Source: Salipiger bermudensis HTCC2601
GTDB lineage: Bacteria > Pseudomonadota > Alphaproteobacteria > Rhodobacterales > Rhodobacteraceae
NCBI RefSeq assembly: GCF_000153725.1
Contig: NZ_DS022276.1
Coordinates: forward strand, 3,284,536-3,339,930
Reading direction: 5' to 3'
Length of the DNA: 55,395 nucleotides
The position numbers were made by a program, and so were the translations under genes. Of the stretch, positions 1 to 10,032 are shown piece after piece; the first letter of the stretch is position 1; every line of letters starts with the position of its first letter. The notes under the pieces are model-generated. The model did no database searches and was not told where the DNA came from. It worked only from the letters and a program-made list of their open reading frames with translations.

Positions 1-27
1 TCGTGACAGTCCGCTTAGAAATCCCAT
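1..27 (-). CDS. Start of an unidentified gene cut by the left edge
   Basis: On the minus strand an ATG at 27-25 is preceded by a very strong ribosome binding site (AGAGGAGG about 6 nt upstream). It opens a frame of nine codons reading MGFLSGLSR before the window ends. The spacing and strength of the Shine-Dalgarno sequence make a real start likely. Nine residues are not enough to name the product. It lies downstream of, and on the same strand as, the TadG-like gene, separated from it by a strong terminator, so it is probably transcribed from its own promoter in the AT-richer stretch around 100-140. Confidence 0.55.
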
Positions 28-305
28 GTGTCTTCCTCCTCTGATGCGTGCCCGTGGCGGGCGCGACCTCGATGGGATCAGGCTGCGGGAAGGAGGGCTC
101 CGAACGCAACAATAATATCTAAATGATACTTAATTTGGGCTAGGGGTCAGCGGTGGCTCGGTCTATTGTTCGCTCTACTGGTCCAAAAGAATGTGTTGTA
201 ATTTACTGTTTCCGATGGGGTGATGATTTGCCGCAATCGCGTCCTATGGTCGCTTCGATTCGTTCTCCTTTTTCGGGGTTGAATTTTGCCAAGTATCGAA
301 ATGAA

Positions 306-333
306 ATAAAAAGGGGGCGGCCGTGGCCGCCCC
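306..333 (-). terminator. Rho-independent terminator after the TadG-like gene
   Basis: Read on the minus strand, a perfect 9-bp stem GGGGCGGCC/GGCCGCCCC (arms 325-333 and 314-322, very short loop) is followed by a T-rich tract opposite the A run at 308-312. It sits about 25 nt past the stop of the TadG-like gene. This is a textbook intrinsic terminator and marks the end of the leftward tad-like transcript. Confidence 0.85.
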
Positions 334-358
334 AGTCTTGCGTGAGTGGTGGACTTTG

Positions 359-1840
359 TTATTGGACCAGTCGGACCTTGCAGGTCCCTTCAAGGACCGT
401 GAGTGATGCCGGCGCAATGGCCAGTCCGACGAAGTCGTGCACCACGCTGGCCAGAGCGGCCTCCAGCGGCGCGGTGAGAGAGGACGCGGCCGCGAGAAGC
501 CCGCCTGCCAGCCCGGACAAGTCTGTCGGATCGATCTGCCCAAGCAGCTCTGTCGCGTTGCGGCTCGCCTGGTCCAGCGCCCCTTCGAGGCGCGGCGACA
601 GCGATTTCGACACGCCGTCGCGCACGTCTTCAGCGCTGAAGGACAGCGTCTGCGCGCCGCTTTGCACCAGCGGGATGCGATCCCGTACCGTCAGGCCGAG
701 CGCACTCAGGCCGATGTCGAGCGTGGCGAGCCCGGCCTCGACCGGGGTGAAGGCCGCCGCCGGGTGCGGGCCGACGGGCCGGCAGACCGAGCCGCCTGTG
801 CCGAGTTGCGCCGAGGCCTGCGCCAACTCGAGCGCGAGGTCGAGCTCGACAAGGCCAAGCAGGTTGAGCCCATCGACGCCAAGACGGATCTGCGCGGTCT
901 CGGCATAGGCCTCGGCGCTGCCGGGTTCGGCGTCGAGGACGATCCGGCGCGGCTCGAGCACGGTGAGCGAAACCGGGATCCGGGCGAATGGTCCGAGGTC
1001 GGCTTCGAAATTCAGATCGATCAGGTGGTTGTCGAGCAGCTCGAGCGAGGCAAAGATCAGGTCCGCGCGGGAAACGCGGCCCGCGGGCAGGCCCGCGCCC
1101 AGCAGGAGGCCGCGATTGGCCTCGTCGAGCTGGAGTGCATCGCCAAGGCGGATGGTGCCCGGCGGTGCCGGTACATCCGCGCCAAGCGCCAGCGCCCAGA
1201 GCCGGGCGAGCCCGATCTCGGCGTCGAGCACGTCGCCATAGGTCAGCGGCGCCTCGAGATCGAGGGCGAGAGTTTCAAGCAGCAGGTCGGCACGCAGGCT
1301 GAGAGCCCCGTCGGAGCACAGCAGGTCGGCGGCGCTTCCGAGCAGTGGGCGCAGGGCGCCCTGAAACAGATCGAGCGAGGCGAGGCAGTTCGAGAGCGTG
1401 AAGCTCACGCGCTCCTGCGCGCGCGCCACGGCCTTGCGTTCGAACGGCGCATCGAAGCCGCGCCGGAGCAGGGCGGTGAGGTTGGTCTTGGCCTCCGAGC
1501 GCACGGTGACGCGCGCGGCATTCGGGCGGCGCGGATCGGAGGCATCCATGTCGCTGAAGCTGCCATCCTGCCAGCGGCCGAGCTCGATCTGGCGAGAGGC
1601 GAGCCGTTCGGCCCGAAAGCTGTCGTTCACGGCGACCGAGACGCGCGCCTGTCGGACCGCCGAGGGGCGTTCGCCGGTGTAGCGCGCGGCCTCGAGCGCG
1701 GCCATGTCGGCCTGCGCCTGAAGGTGGCTGCGATGGTTGTTGAGCCAGAGCAGGTCGAACAGCATCGCCATGCCGATCAGAATGCCGGGTAGCAGGACCG
1801 CGGTCGCGGCAGTCACCGAGCCGGACTCGTCGCGCAGCAT
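359..1840 (-). CDS. TadG-like pilus-assembly/secretion accessory protein
   Basis: Protein of about 493 residues. It opens with a TadE/G-type N-terminus: a short charged segment, then one hydrophobic helix (about residues 10-32, rich in A, L and G), then the family-typical region LQAQADMAALEAARY. The remaining roughly 440 residues are predicted to lie outside the membrane and contain several leucine/alanine-rich amphipathic stretches; no von Willebrand domain is visible. TadG-type proteins are accessory components of Flp/Tad pilus secretion systems. The start is either this ATG or the GTG just before it (1843), both within 4 nt of the tadE stop, so the two genes are translationally coupled. 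No tadA, tadB, tadC, cpaB or flp gene is in view, so the role in a complete pilus is inferred. Family assignment rests on the N-terminus only. Confidence 0.75.
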   Translation of the reverse strand: MLRDESGSVTAATAVLLPGILIGMAMLFDLLWLNNHRSHLQAQADMAALEAARYTGERPSAVRQARVSVAVNDSFRAERLASRQIELGRWQDGSFSDMDASDPRRPNAARVTVRSEAKTNLTALLRRGFDAPFERKAVARAQERVSFTLSNCLASLDLFQGALRPLLGSAADLLCSDGALSLRADLLLETLALDLEAPLTYGDVLDAEIGLARLWALALGADVPAPPGTIRLGDALQLDEANRGLLLGAGLPAGRVSRADLIFASLELLDNHLIDLNFEADLGPFARIPVSLTVLEPRRIVLDAEPGSAEAYAETAQIRLGVDGLNLLGLVELDLALELAQASAQLGTGGSVCRPVGPHPAAAFTPVEAGLATLDIGLSALGLTVRDRIPLVQSGAQTLSFSAEDVRDGVSKSLSPRLEGALDQASRNATELLGQIDPTDLSGLAGGLLAAASSLTAPLEAALASVVHDFVGLAIAPASLTVLEGTCKVRLVQ

Positions 1841-1844
1841 CACC

Positions 1845-2297
1845 TCAGCCTCCCATCACGATGGCCTTGGCGGTGATCTGGTCCGAGCCGTCATTCAGGC
1901 GCCGGAACACCGAGTTGAAGCCCATGAAGGAGGCGTCATACGTCAGGGTGATCTCGCTCCAGCCGGCGCGGGTCCCGGCACTGCAGTGCACCGAGCCGAG
2001 GCGCTCGGGAGAGATCATGACGAAGGTCTCGGTCAGATCCGTCACCAGGCTCTGCTCGATGGTCGCGCACAACTCGGCGCGGCTCAGGGCGCCACCGTGA
2101 TGCTGCAGGGATTGCCGCGCGACCTCGTGGGTAAGCTGCTGAACGTTGGCGATGGTGAGTAGGTAGAGGGCGAGCCACGCCATGCCGGTGAGGATCGCCA
2201 TGAAGACCGGAAACAGGATCGCGAACTCGACCGTCGCGCTGCCAGCCTCATCGCGCCAGGCGCGTGCCGCACGGTCTCGAAGCTTTGACTGTGACAT
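1845..2297 (-). CDS. TadE-like pseudopilin-family membrane protein
   Basis: Short protein (about 150 residues). Its N-terminus DEAGSATVEFAILFPVF is the TadE signature: a conserved E followed by a single hydrophobic helix (about residues 20-45). The small C-terminal domain has two cysteines, one in ELCATIE and one in SVHCSAG, that could form a disulfide. TadE-family proteins are minor pseudopilins of the Tad/Flp system. The start is ATG 2297 or the adjacent GTG 2300; a GGAGG lies 6-9 nt upstream. The stop is followed at once by the start of the TadG-like gene. The C-terminus ends AIVMGG. Confidence 0.85.
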   Translation of the reverse strand: MSQSKLRDRAARAWRDEAGSATVEFAILFPVFMAILTGMAWLALYLLTIANVQQLTHEVARQSLQHHGGALSRAELCATIEQSLVTDLTETFVMISPERLGSVHCSAGTRAGWSEITLTYDASFMGFNSVFRRLNDGSDQITAKAIVMGG

Positions 2298-2424
2298 CAC
2301 CCCGTTCCTCCATGTTTATATCAAATTGATATTTATGGAGTTGGGCGAGATTGGGGCGGAATGATGTCTGCGGTGCGATGTTGAGGCAATTTCGTGCCTG
2401 TCGGGGCGATACCGCCCCTCACGA

Positions 2425-2733
2425 TCAGAGAGACTGGGCGTTGGCTCCCAGCCTGTAGACCTTGGTCTTGTGGTTCGGCGAATGCTCGATGTAGCCAAGC
2501 TCGATCAGTCGCTTCATGGCACGGTGAAAGGTGGCGTGCTTCATCTCCTCGACCGCCGTCGCGCGACGCACCTGGTCAGAGGAAATGTCGGTCGTCCCAT
2601 CGCCTTGCGCGGCAATGGCGTGAAACGCGTATAGCAGGTCGCGCTCATTGCGGTTCAGATCCTCGAGTCCGAGGTCTTTCTCCATCTGCCACAGGGCAGC
2701 TCGTAGCTTTGCGATGCCGGATAGCGCGCTCAT
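2425..2733 (-). CDS. Small winged-helix (MarR-like) DNA-binding protein
   Basis: A 102-residue protein starting at MSALSGIAKL. A longer open frame reaches 2832, but its extra N-terminus (rich in C, R and S) looks non-coding, so I use the ATG at 2733. Residues about 30-95 read as a winged helix: a stretch with NERDLLYAFHAIA, a segment EEMKHATFHRAMKRLIELGYI that resembles a recognition helix, and a wing ending in KVYRLG. Size and order resemble short MarR/ArsR-fold regulators without a sensor domain. It lies between a small membrane protein upstream and the tadE-like gene downstream on the same strand, with gaps of about 100-130 nt, so it may regulate this tad-like set. That role is inference; the fold call is moderate. 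Confidence 0.65.
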   Translation of the reverse strand: MSALSGIAKLRAALWQMEKDLGLEDLNRNERDLLYAFHAIAAQGDGTTDISSDQVRRATAVEEMKHATFHRAMKRLIELGYIEHSPNHKTKVYRLGANAQSL

Positions 2734-2833
2734 CTTGTATGTCCAAATCGACCTAAAGTATCGCCATGATAAATTTTCAGAAGATTTGGCGCAATACCGG
2801 TTTGTGCAAAGGCAGACTTGTGATTGTGACAAT

Positions 2834-3424
2834 CTATTCAGATCGCTGCATAAGTCTGAAAATTCCGATCAAAATGAGCATGAATACCGCCAGGCCGGCG
2901 ATGTCGCTGAGCACTGTGGGGTAGGCGATCGAGAAAGAGAGCGTGTGGGTCGGAAAGAGGTCGTCGAGCAGGCTGCGCAGGATGAGCGCGAATGCCGACG
3001 CCTTGACCCCGGCGAGCAGGATGATCTTCCAGACCCGGCGCCCGCCGGTCAGGTCGACCTCGGTGTCGATCCCGGCCCAGCGCATCGTGGTGAAGGCGAA
3101 CGGGGCGCAGAGCGTTACCATGAGCGCGTGGCCGTCTGCGGAGCTCAGAATCTCGGCCGGCGCGTATCCTTCCAGTATCGCCTGAAGTGCGATGCCCGGG
3201 AGAAGGTAGGGGATCGACCTCCAGCCATAGAGCCAGGCGGCCAGCACGATCAGGCCGAAGCCCAGAATGACGTAGTCGCGATTGCAGTCGAACGCGCCAC
3301 AGATCGCCGCGTGCGATTGCAGCAGGACAATCAGGATACCCGAGAGCGTTGCGGCCCGAATGGCATGAGTCTTCGCGGAGTCGGGCGTGCGGGTGTCGTC
3401 GTCGGTCTTCGAATTCAGCCCCAA
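2834..3424 (-). CDS. Small multi-pass membrane protein of unknown function
   Basis: About 196 residues with five to six hydrophobic segments: one near residues 25-50 (ATLSGILIVLLQ), a pair in VILGFGLIVLAAWLYG and IPYLLPGIALQ, one in MVTLCAPFAF, one in ILLAGVKASAFALIL, and a C-terminal one in IAGLAVFMLILIGIF. I recognise no family. The start chosen is the TTG at 3424, because AAGGAG stands 7 nt upstream; an open frame to a TTG at 3478 exists but has no ribosome binding site. It is the first gene of the leftward group ending in the TadE/TadG-like pair. A link to that system is only positional. Confidence 0.6.
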   Translation of the reverse strand: MGLNSKTDDDTRTPDSAKTHAIRAATLSGILIVLLQSHAAICGAFDCNRDYVILGFGLIVLAAWLYGWRSIPYLLPGIALQAILEGYAPAEILSSADGHALMVTLCAPFAFTTMRWAGIDTEVDLTGGRRVWKIILLAGVKASAFALILRSLLDDLFPTHTLSFSIAYPTVLSDIAGLAVFMLILIGIFRLMQRSE

Positions 3425-3945
3425 GGGGTTGCTCCTTAATTCTTGGTCAAAGGTGCGCGCCCGATCTAACAGTTCCAAGTTGATAGATCGGCCGGTGCGG
3501 CGGTTGCACGCGGATCGCTCCTTTTCCTCCTCCTGCCGACGGTGAGGACGCAGCCCTTCCTCATTCCGTCGGTCGCATTTCGGCGCCCCCAGGATCCGCT
3601 TAAATGAGAAGCGGCCTACCGAAAAGATATATCATTGAAATGTTTTTTACCATTGGAAAAGACCCGCTGCGGTCGGGGATTCTTCGGAAAAAACGCGGGC
3701 TTGCGTGGCCTTGGCGGTTGAGTGGCGAGTCAAGAAATACGAATATTGGATATTTTCAAGAGGCTGCGTGCTGTCGGTTCGTTGGTGCGCAAATGTCGTT
3801 TCGCGTGAGTGTGTTGCTCGAATACGGCCTTGTCGCGCTTGATGTATCCCGGCCAGCGCGGGCGAAGCCGCCATGAGGGCTTACAAGATGGCTTGGGGGC
3901 TGTCCAAGCAGAGTGCCCCGAGGTGGCGAGCGATGTGCGGTGGGA
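3425..3945. other. Intergenic stretch without a convincing gene
   Basis: About 520 bp between the membrane protein start and the LysR stop. The part from about 3600 to 3800 is visibly richer in A+T than its surroundings. A 90-codon plus-strand frame (3604-3876) is present but has no good ribosome binding site, no recognisable domain and unusual composition, so I do not call it. The segment presumably holds the promoter of the leftward membrane protein/regulator/tad-like group. Confidence 0.4.
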
Positions 3946-4836
3946 TCAGCGCCGGATCTCGTCGAGCAGCCAGCCCCGGAAGCGTTGCACGTGCGGGCTC
4001 GCCAGTGCCGGCTCCGGCAGGATCAGCGCGTAGTGCTCACCGGTCTCGAAACGCCGTGGCGCGGCCAGCGCAAGCGCGCCACGCTCGAGCGCAGGGCGGG
4101 CGACGATCTCGGGCACGATGCCGACGCCGAGCCCGGCGATGGCCGCATCGACGATCATGTCGAAATGGTCCAGCCGCGCACCGCGCAGGATGCGGCGGGG
4201 GTCGGTATCTGAGCCGCGGAACCAGTCGAGCCAGAGCGTGGGGCGGGTCGATTGCTGCAGCAGCGGCAGTTCCAGGAGGTCGGCATCGCTGAGTGCATCC
4301 TGCCCGGCCAGGAGCGTCGGCGCGGCCACGATCACCATCGTTTCCGGAATCACCGGCTCGGTGCTGACCCCGGGCATATCATGCCGGCTGCGCATAATGG
4401 CGAGGTCGAATGGCTCGCGACCGAAATCCACCGGCAGCAGGCGCGCCGAGAGGTCAAGGCTGATCTCCGGGGCGACCTGAGCAAAGCGCGCGAGCCGCGG
4501 GATCAGCCAGATCCGCGCAAAGCTCGGCAGCACCGCCATGCGCAGGACCGCATCGCGCCCACCGAAGGCCATCACACCCATCGCCGCCGCGTCGAGCTCT
4601 GCGAGCAGCTCCTCGGCGCGGTCTAGGAACGCATGGCCTGCGGGCGAGAGCACCAGCCTTTGCCGCACGCGATTGAACAGCGCCACGCCCAGCCGGTCCT
4701 CGAGCGAGGCCAGCGAGCGCGAGATCGCGCTCTGCGTCAGGCCGAGGCTGTCGGCGGCCATGGTGGTGGTGCCGCGACGGGCGCAGGCGGTGAACGCCTC
4801 GAGCTCGGCGACGGACGGGATATAGGCTTTGCGCAT
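3946..4836 (-). CDS. LysR-family regulator, probable regulator of gcdH (GcdR-like)
   Basis: 296 residues, normal LysR length. The N-terminal helix-turn-helix (about residues 8-66) has TTTMAADSLGLTQSAISRSL followed by LEDRLGVALFNR, and a co-inducer domain follows (about 90-290). It is transcribed divergently from gcdH with a 129-bp gap holding a perfect 15-bp palindrome of the T-N11-A LysR-box type. Family knowledge: LysR regulators divergent from gcdH (GcdR) activate glutaryl-CoA dehydrogenase in other proteobacteria. I infer the same job here, probably with autoregulation. GcvA-type subgroup features (aromatic WLDWF near the middle) are visible. Confidence 0.85.
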   Translation of the reverse strand: MRKAYIPSVAELEAFTACARRGTTTMAADSLGLTQSAISRSLASLEDRLGVALFNRVRQRLVLSPAGHAFLDRAEELLAELDAAAMGVMAFGGRDAVLRMAVLPSFARIWLIPRLARFAQVAPEISLDLSARLLPVDFGREPFDLAIMRSRHDMPGVSTEPVIPETMVIVAAPTLLAGQDALSDADLLELPLLQQSTRPTLWLDWFRGSDTDPRRILRGARLDHFDMIVDAAIAGLGVGIVPEIVARPALERGALALAAPRRFETGEHYALILPEPALASPHVQRFRGWLLDEIRR

Positions 4837-4870
4837 CGGGGCTCCGGGACAAACGGTGATGGGCTGGTTT

Positions 4871-4885
4871 ATGAGAAATTCTCAT
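4871..4885. promoter_or_regulatory. LysR-box palindrome between the regulator gene and gcdH
   Basis: ATGAGAAATTCTCAT is a perfect 7-1-7 inverted repeat and satisfies the T-N11-A consensus of LysR-type operators (T at 4872, A at 4884). It lies 35 bp upstream of the regulator start and about 80 bp upstream of the gcdH start, the usual placement for a site controlling a divergent pair. Binding has not been shown; the call rests on symmetry and position. Confidence 0.7.
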
Positions 4886-4965
4886 TCCTTGCGCAAATTA
4901 AATCGTTTCCATCCGGGCCCGCGCGGGCGTAGGGTGCGCGTCAAAACGCGAAAAGGATTCCGACC

Positions 4966-6186
<1,221 letters not shown>

Positions 6187-6300
6187 TCGTCCTCTGTTGG
6201 TAGATCGTGTGGGCGGTGCCGGACGGTGCCGCCCTCTTGCGTTTGACGGGCGACCGACAGGAAGGGGCGCTGCCCCCTCTTGGCGCTGTGCGCCAATTCA

Positions 6301-6382
6301 CCCCCGAGGTATTTTTGAACCAAAGAAGCCAAGAGCGCTGCGCCCCTGGCTTCTCTTCGTCAAAAATACTCCCGCCGGAGGC
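6301..6382. repeat. Head-to-head pair of the dispersed intergenic repeat
   Basis: The roughly 325-bp gap between gcdH and trpB holds two copies of the same element in opposite orientation: GAGGTATTTTTGAACCAAAG inside 6301-6330, and its relative on the other strand inside 6348-6382 (GGAGTATTTTTGACGAAGAG when reversed). The pair forms one long imperfect palindrome that could fold in RNA as an extended hairpin with flanking T-rich stretches. A GGGGCGCTGCCCC-type mini-hairpin precedes it near 6265. It probably works as a transcription end for gcdH, though other roles are possible. Confidence 0.75.
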
Positions 6383-6511
6383 GTTCGACAGCGCCACCAG
6401 CGCAAGGCCGGGCCAGTCCGCGCGACCCTGTCACGGGAAGATGCGAGGCGGGGCTGGTCAAGCGGCGGGGATATGCCTTAGACAAGGCCAACTGACAGAC
6501 GGAGAGGCGCG

Positions 6512-7738
<1,227 letters not shown>

Positions 7739-7774
7739 GCGCCGCCTGCCTTCGGGCAGATAAATCGCATTTCG

Positions 7775-7809
7775 ACGGCCGCGTGGGAGTATCCCGGGCG
7801 GCCGTTTTC
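7775..7809 (+). terminator. Rho-independent terminator after trpB
   Basis: A perfect 8-bp stem ACGGCCGC/GCGGCCGT (7775-7782 and 7798-7805), with a smaller GGG/CCC stem inside its loop, is followed directly by TTTTCGTT. It lies about 35 nt past the trpB stop. Confidence 0.8.
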
Positions 7810-7877
7810 GTTGTGCGGGAGGCGGCAGGCAAAGGGCTGAGTGGCGGTCAGTTCTCCTGAGCGGTTTGGTGCAGCGT

Positions 7878-7925
7878 GGATAAATTCGCAAAATTGGATA
7901 AAAGATTTGACAGGTCTCGGATAAA
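7878..7925 (+). promoter_or_regulatory. Three GGATAAA direct repeats upstream of the sugar dehydrogenase
   Basis: GGATAAA occurs at 7878, 7896 and 7919 (start-to-start spacing 18 and 23 bp), inside an AT-richer patch ending about 80 bp before the dehydrogenase start. A TTGACA hexamer (7907-7912) lies between the second and third copies, but I see no convincing -10 box at the right distance. Repeated same-strand heptamers next to a promoter suggest binding by a regulator. No regulator gene is adjacent. Confidence 0.4.
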
Positions 7926-8003
7926 TTTTGAATCCTCAGGCTGAGTTCTCCGGGAGGATCGCAATCGGAAATTGCGTGGGGAACCGGTTTAGGGAGGAAG
8001 ATC

Positions 8004-9269
8004 ATGACCAAGACGACATTGCTTCCGGGCCTCGTGCTCGGAACCGTCCTTGCTGTGCCGGCGGTGGCGCAGGACAATATGGACAAGCTGTCCAACATGC
8101 AGCGTACCGACGCGACATTCACCAATATCGACCAGAGCGGCGACCGCGCCGACGCGCTGACAGGAATTCTCGAGCACATCAACGTGCCGGACGGGTTCGA
8201 GGTGAGCCTTTACGCGGTGGTGCCGGACGCGCGCTCGATGGCGGTGGCGCCGCAGGGCACGGTAACCTTCGTGGGCACCCGCAAGGACAAGGTCTGGTCG
8301 GTGGTCGACCGCGACCGAGACCGGGTGGCCGACGAGGTCTTCGACTTCGCGCCGTCGATCACCTTCGACGTGCCGAACGGCCCGTGTTTCTCGCCGGACG
8401 GCTTCCTCTACATCGCCGAGCGCAACCGGGTGCTGACCTTCCCGGCGGCGGAGTTCTTCTTCGAGGGTCCGGACCCGGCGGTGGGCACTGTGGTCGCAAA
8501 GGGCGAGCTGGTGCCGGCGGAAGAGGAGAGCTTCAACCACACCGCGCGGGTCTGTCGCGTCGGGCCAGACGGCAAGCTCTACATCTCGCTCGGCCAGCCG
8601 CACAACGTGCAGCCCGTCGACAAGCTCGAGATGTACGACCAGATCGGCATCGGCGGCATCATCCGGATGAACACCGACGGCTCGGGCCGCGAGGTCTACA
8701 CCCGTGGCATCCGCAACTCGGTGGGGCATGATTTCAACCCGGCCAATGGCGATCTGTGGTTCACCGACAACCAGGTCGACGGCATGGGCGACGACATCCC
8801 GCCAGGCGAGCTCAACCGGCAGACTGAGGCAGGCCAGCATTTCGGCTTTCCTTGGACCAATGCGCGGGTCGAGATCCCCGATTACAAGGACGTGGAGCGC
8901 CCGGAGGGGGTCGCGTTCGTCGAGCCGCAGGTCGAGATGCAGGCCCATGCGGCGGATCTGGGCATGAGCTTCTATCAGGGATCGTCCTTCCCGGAGAAGT
9001 ACCAGGGCGGCATCTTCTCGGCCCAGCACGGCTCGTGGAACCGCACCACGCCGGTGGGCGCGAGGGTGATGTTCACCGCGCTCGATGAAGAAGGCAACGC
9101 CGCCGGCACCGAGGTCTTCGCCGATGGCTGGCTCGACGAGTCCACCGGAGAGTATCGCGGTCGCCCGATGGACGTGGCGTTCCTCAAGGACGGCTCGATG
9201 CTGGTCTCGGACGATTTCGCCGGCGCGATCTGGCGCATCGCCTACAACCCGGCCCCGGCCAGCGAATGA
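8004..9269 (+). CDS. Exported PQQ-dependent sugar dehydrogenase (sorbosone dehydrogenase family)
   Basis: 421 residues with a signal peptide (MTKTTLLPGLVLGTVLAVPAVAQ, cut after AQ). The mature part is a six-bladed propeller of the soluble glucose/sorbosone dehydrogenase type. Visible landmarks are the IAERNRVL blade, FNHTARVCRVGPDGKLYISLG, the family-typical TRGIRNSVGHDFNPANGDLWFTDN, and the C-terminal DDFAGAIWRI. Such enzymes oxidise aldoses or similar alcohols in the periplasm with PQQ and pass electrons to a cytochrome c. The stop overlaps the start of a diheme cytochrome gene by four bases, so the two are translationally coupled and probably partners. Substrate is unknown. A weakly scoring homologue need not bind PQQ, so the cofactor is inferred from family. 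Confidence 0.85.
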   Translation: MTKTTLLPGLVLGTVLAVPAVAQDNMDKLSNMQRTDATFTNIDQSGDRADALTGILEHINVPDGFEVSLYAVVPDARSMAVAPQGTVTFVGTRKDKVWSVVDRDRDRVADEVFDFAPSITFDVPNGPCFSPDGFLYIAERNRVLTFPAAEFFFEGPDPAVGTVVAKGELVPAEEESFNHTARVCRVGPDGKLYISLGQPHNVQPVDKLEMYDQIGIGGIIRMNTDGSGREVYTRGIRNSVGHDFNPANGDLWFTDNQVDGMGDDIPPGELNRQTEAGQHFGFPWTNARVEIPDYKDVERPEGVAFVEPQVEMQAHAADLGMSFYQGSSFPEKYQGGIFSAQHGSWNRTTPVGARVMFTALDEEGNAAGTEVFADGWLDESTGEYRGRPMDVAFLKDGSMLVSDDFAGAIWRIAYNPAPASE

Positions 9270-9841
9270 AGCTGGCGGCTGTTCTCCTCGGCGGGCTGAT
9301 GCTCGCCGGGGCAGGGTCGGCGGTGGCGGATGATCCCGCCGCCGGTCGCAAGGTGGCCAATATGTGCCGCACCTGTCACGGGCTCGACGGGCTGGCGCAG
9401 ATCCCCATCGCGCCGCATATCGGCGGCGAGCCGGAAGAGTATCTCGAGGCGCAGCTCATGGCCTTCAAGACCGGCGCGCGCGAGCATGAGATGATGTCGG
9501 TGGTGGCAGCCGGGCTGAGCGCGCAGCAGATCTCGGATGTGGCGGCGTGGTACGCCTCGCACGAGGCCCGCGCGACGCTGCCGGAGGGCGTGAGCGTAGA
9601 GGATGCACCGGCGGCCTGCGTCTCGTGCCACGGGGCGACCGGACTCTCCGAGTTGCTCGACGCGCCCAACCTCGCGGGAGAAGTGAACATCTATATCGAT
9701 ACCCAGCTCAAGGCGTTCCGCACTGGCAGGCGGACGCACGAGATCATGTCGGACATCGCCGCCGACATGACCGATGAAGAGATCCGCGCCGTGGCCGACT
9801 GGTACGGGGCTGTCCAGCTCGAGATCGAGATGTCGGAGTAG
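9266..9841 (+). CDS. Periplasmic diheme cytochrome c
   Basis: 191 residues: signal peptide (about 1-21, ending SAVAD), then two similar class I cytochrome c domains. Heme-attachment motifs are CRTCH (about residue 34) and CVSCH (about 119); each domain also has a methionine-bearing segment (HEMMSVVAAGLS and HEIMSDIAADMT) placed to give an axial ligand. The internal symmetry indicates domain duplication. The start ATGA overlaps the stop of the upstream dehydrogenase. Likely role: electron acceptor for that dehydrogenase, feeding the respiratory chain. Confidence 0.92.
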   Translation: MKLAAVLLGGLMLAGAGSAVADDPAAGRKVANMCRTCHGLDGLAQIPIAPHIGGEPEEYLEAQLMAFKTGAREHEMMSVVAAGLSAQQISDVAAWYASHEARATLPEGVSVEDAPAACVSCHGATGLSELLDAPNLAGEVNIYIDTQLKAFRTGRRTHEIMSDIAADMTDEEIRAVADWYGAVQLEIEMSE

Positions 9842-10032
9842 GGCGGCGCCCGGAGAAGGCGGCGAGGGCAGGGCGACCCGCTGCCCAACAACGCGCCGCG
9901 GTCGCGGGCGGCACGGCATATTTTGCCGCGCCCCTCTTGCGCCCCGTAGCCCCATGCGGAACAGATAGCGCAACGGCAACGGGCCCCGCGTGGCGGTCGG
10001 ACCGGCCGAAGAGCAATTGACAGGGACAGCCC

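Noticed and set aside
3604-3876. 90-codon plus-strand frame in the intergenic stretch
   Set aside because: No ribosome binding site, no known domain and no supporting neighbour; reported only as part of an unassigned region.
10016-10021. TTGACA hexamer as a promoter for the TRAP operon
   Set aside because: It is only about 12 bp before the start codon, which leaves no room for a -10 box and transcription start.
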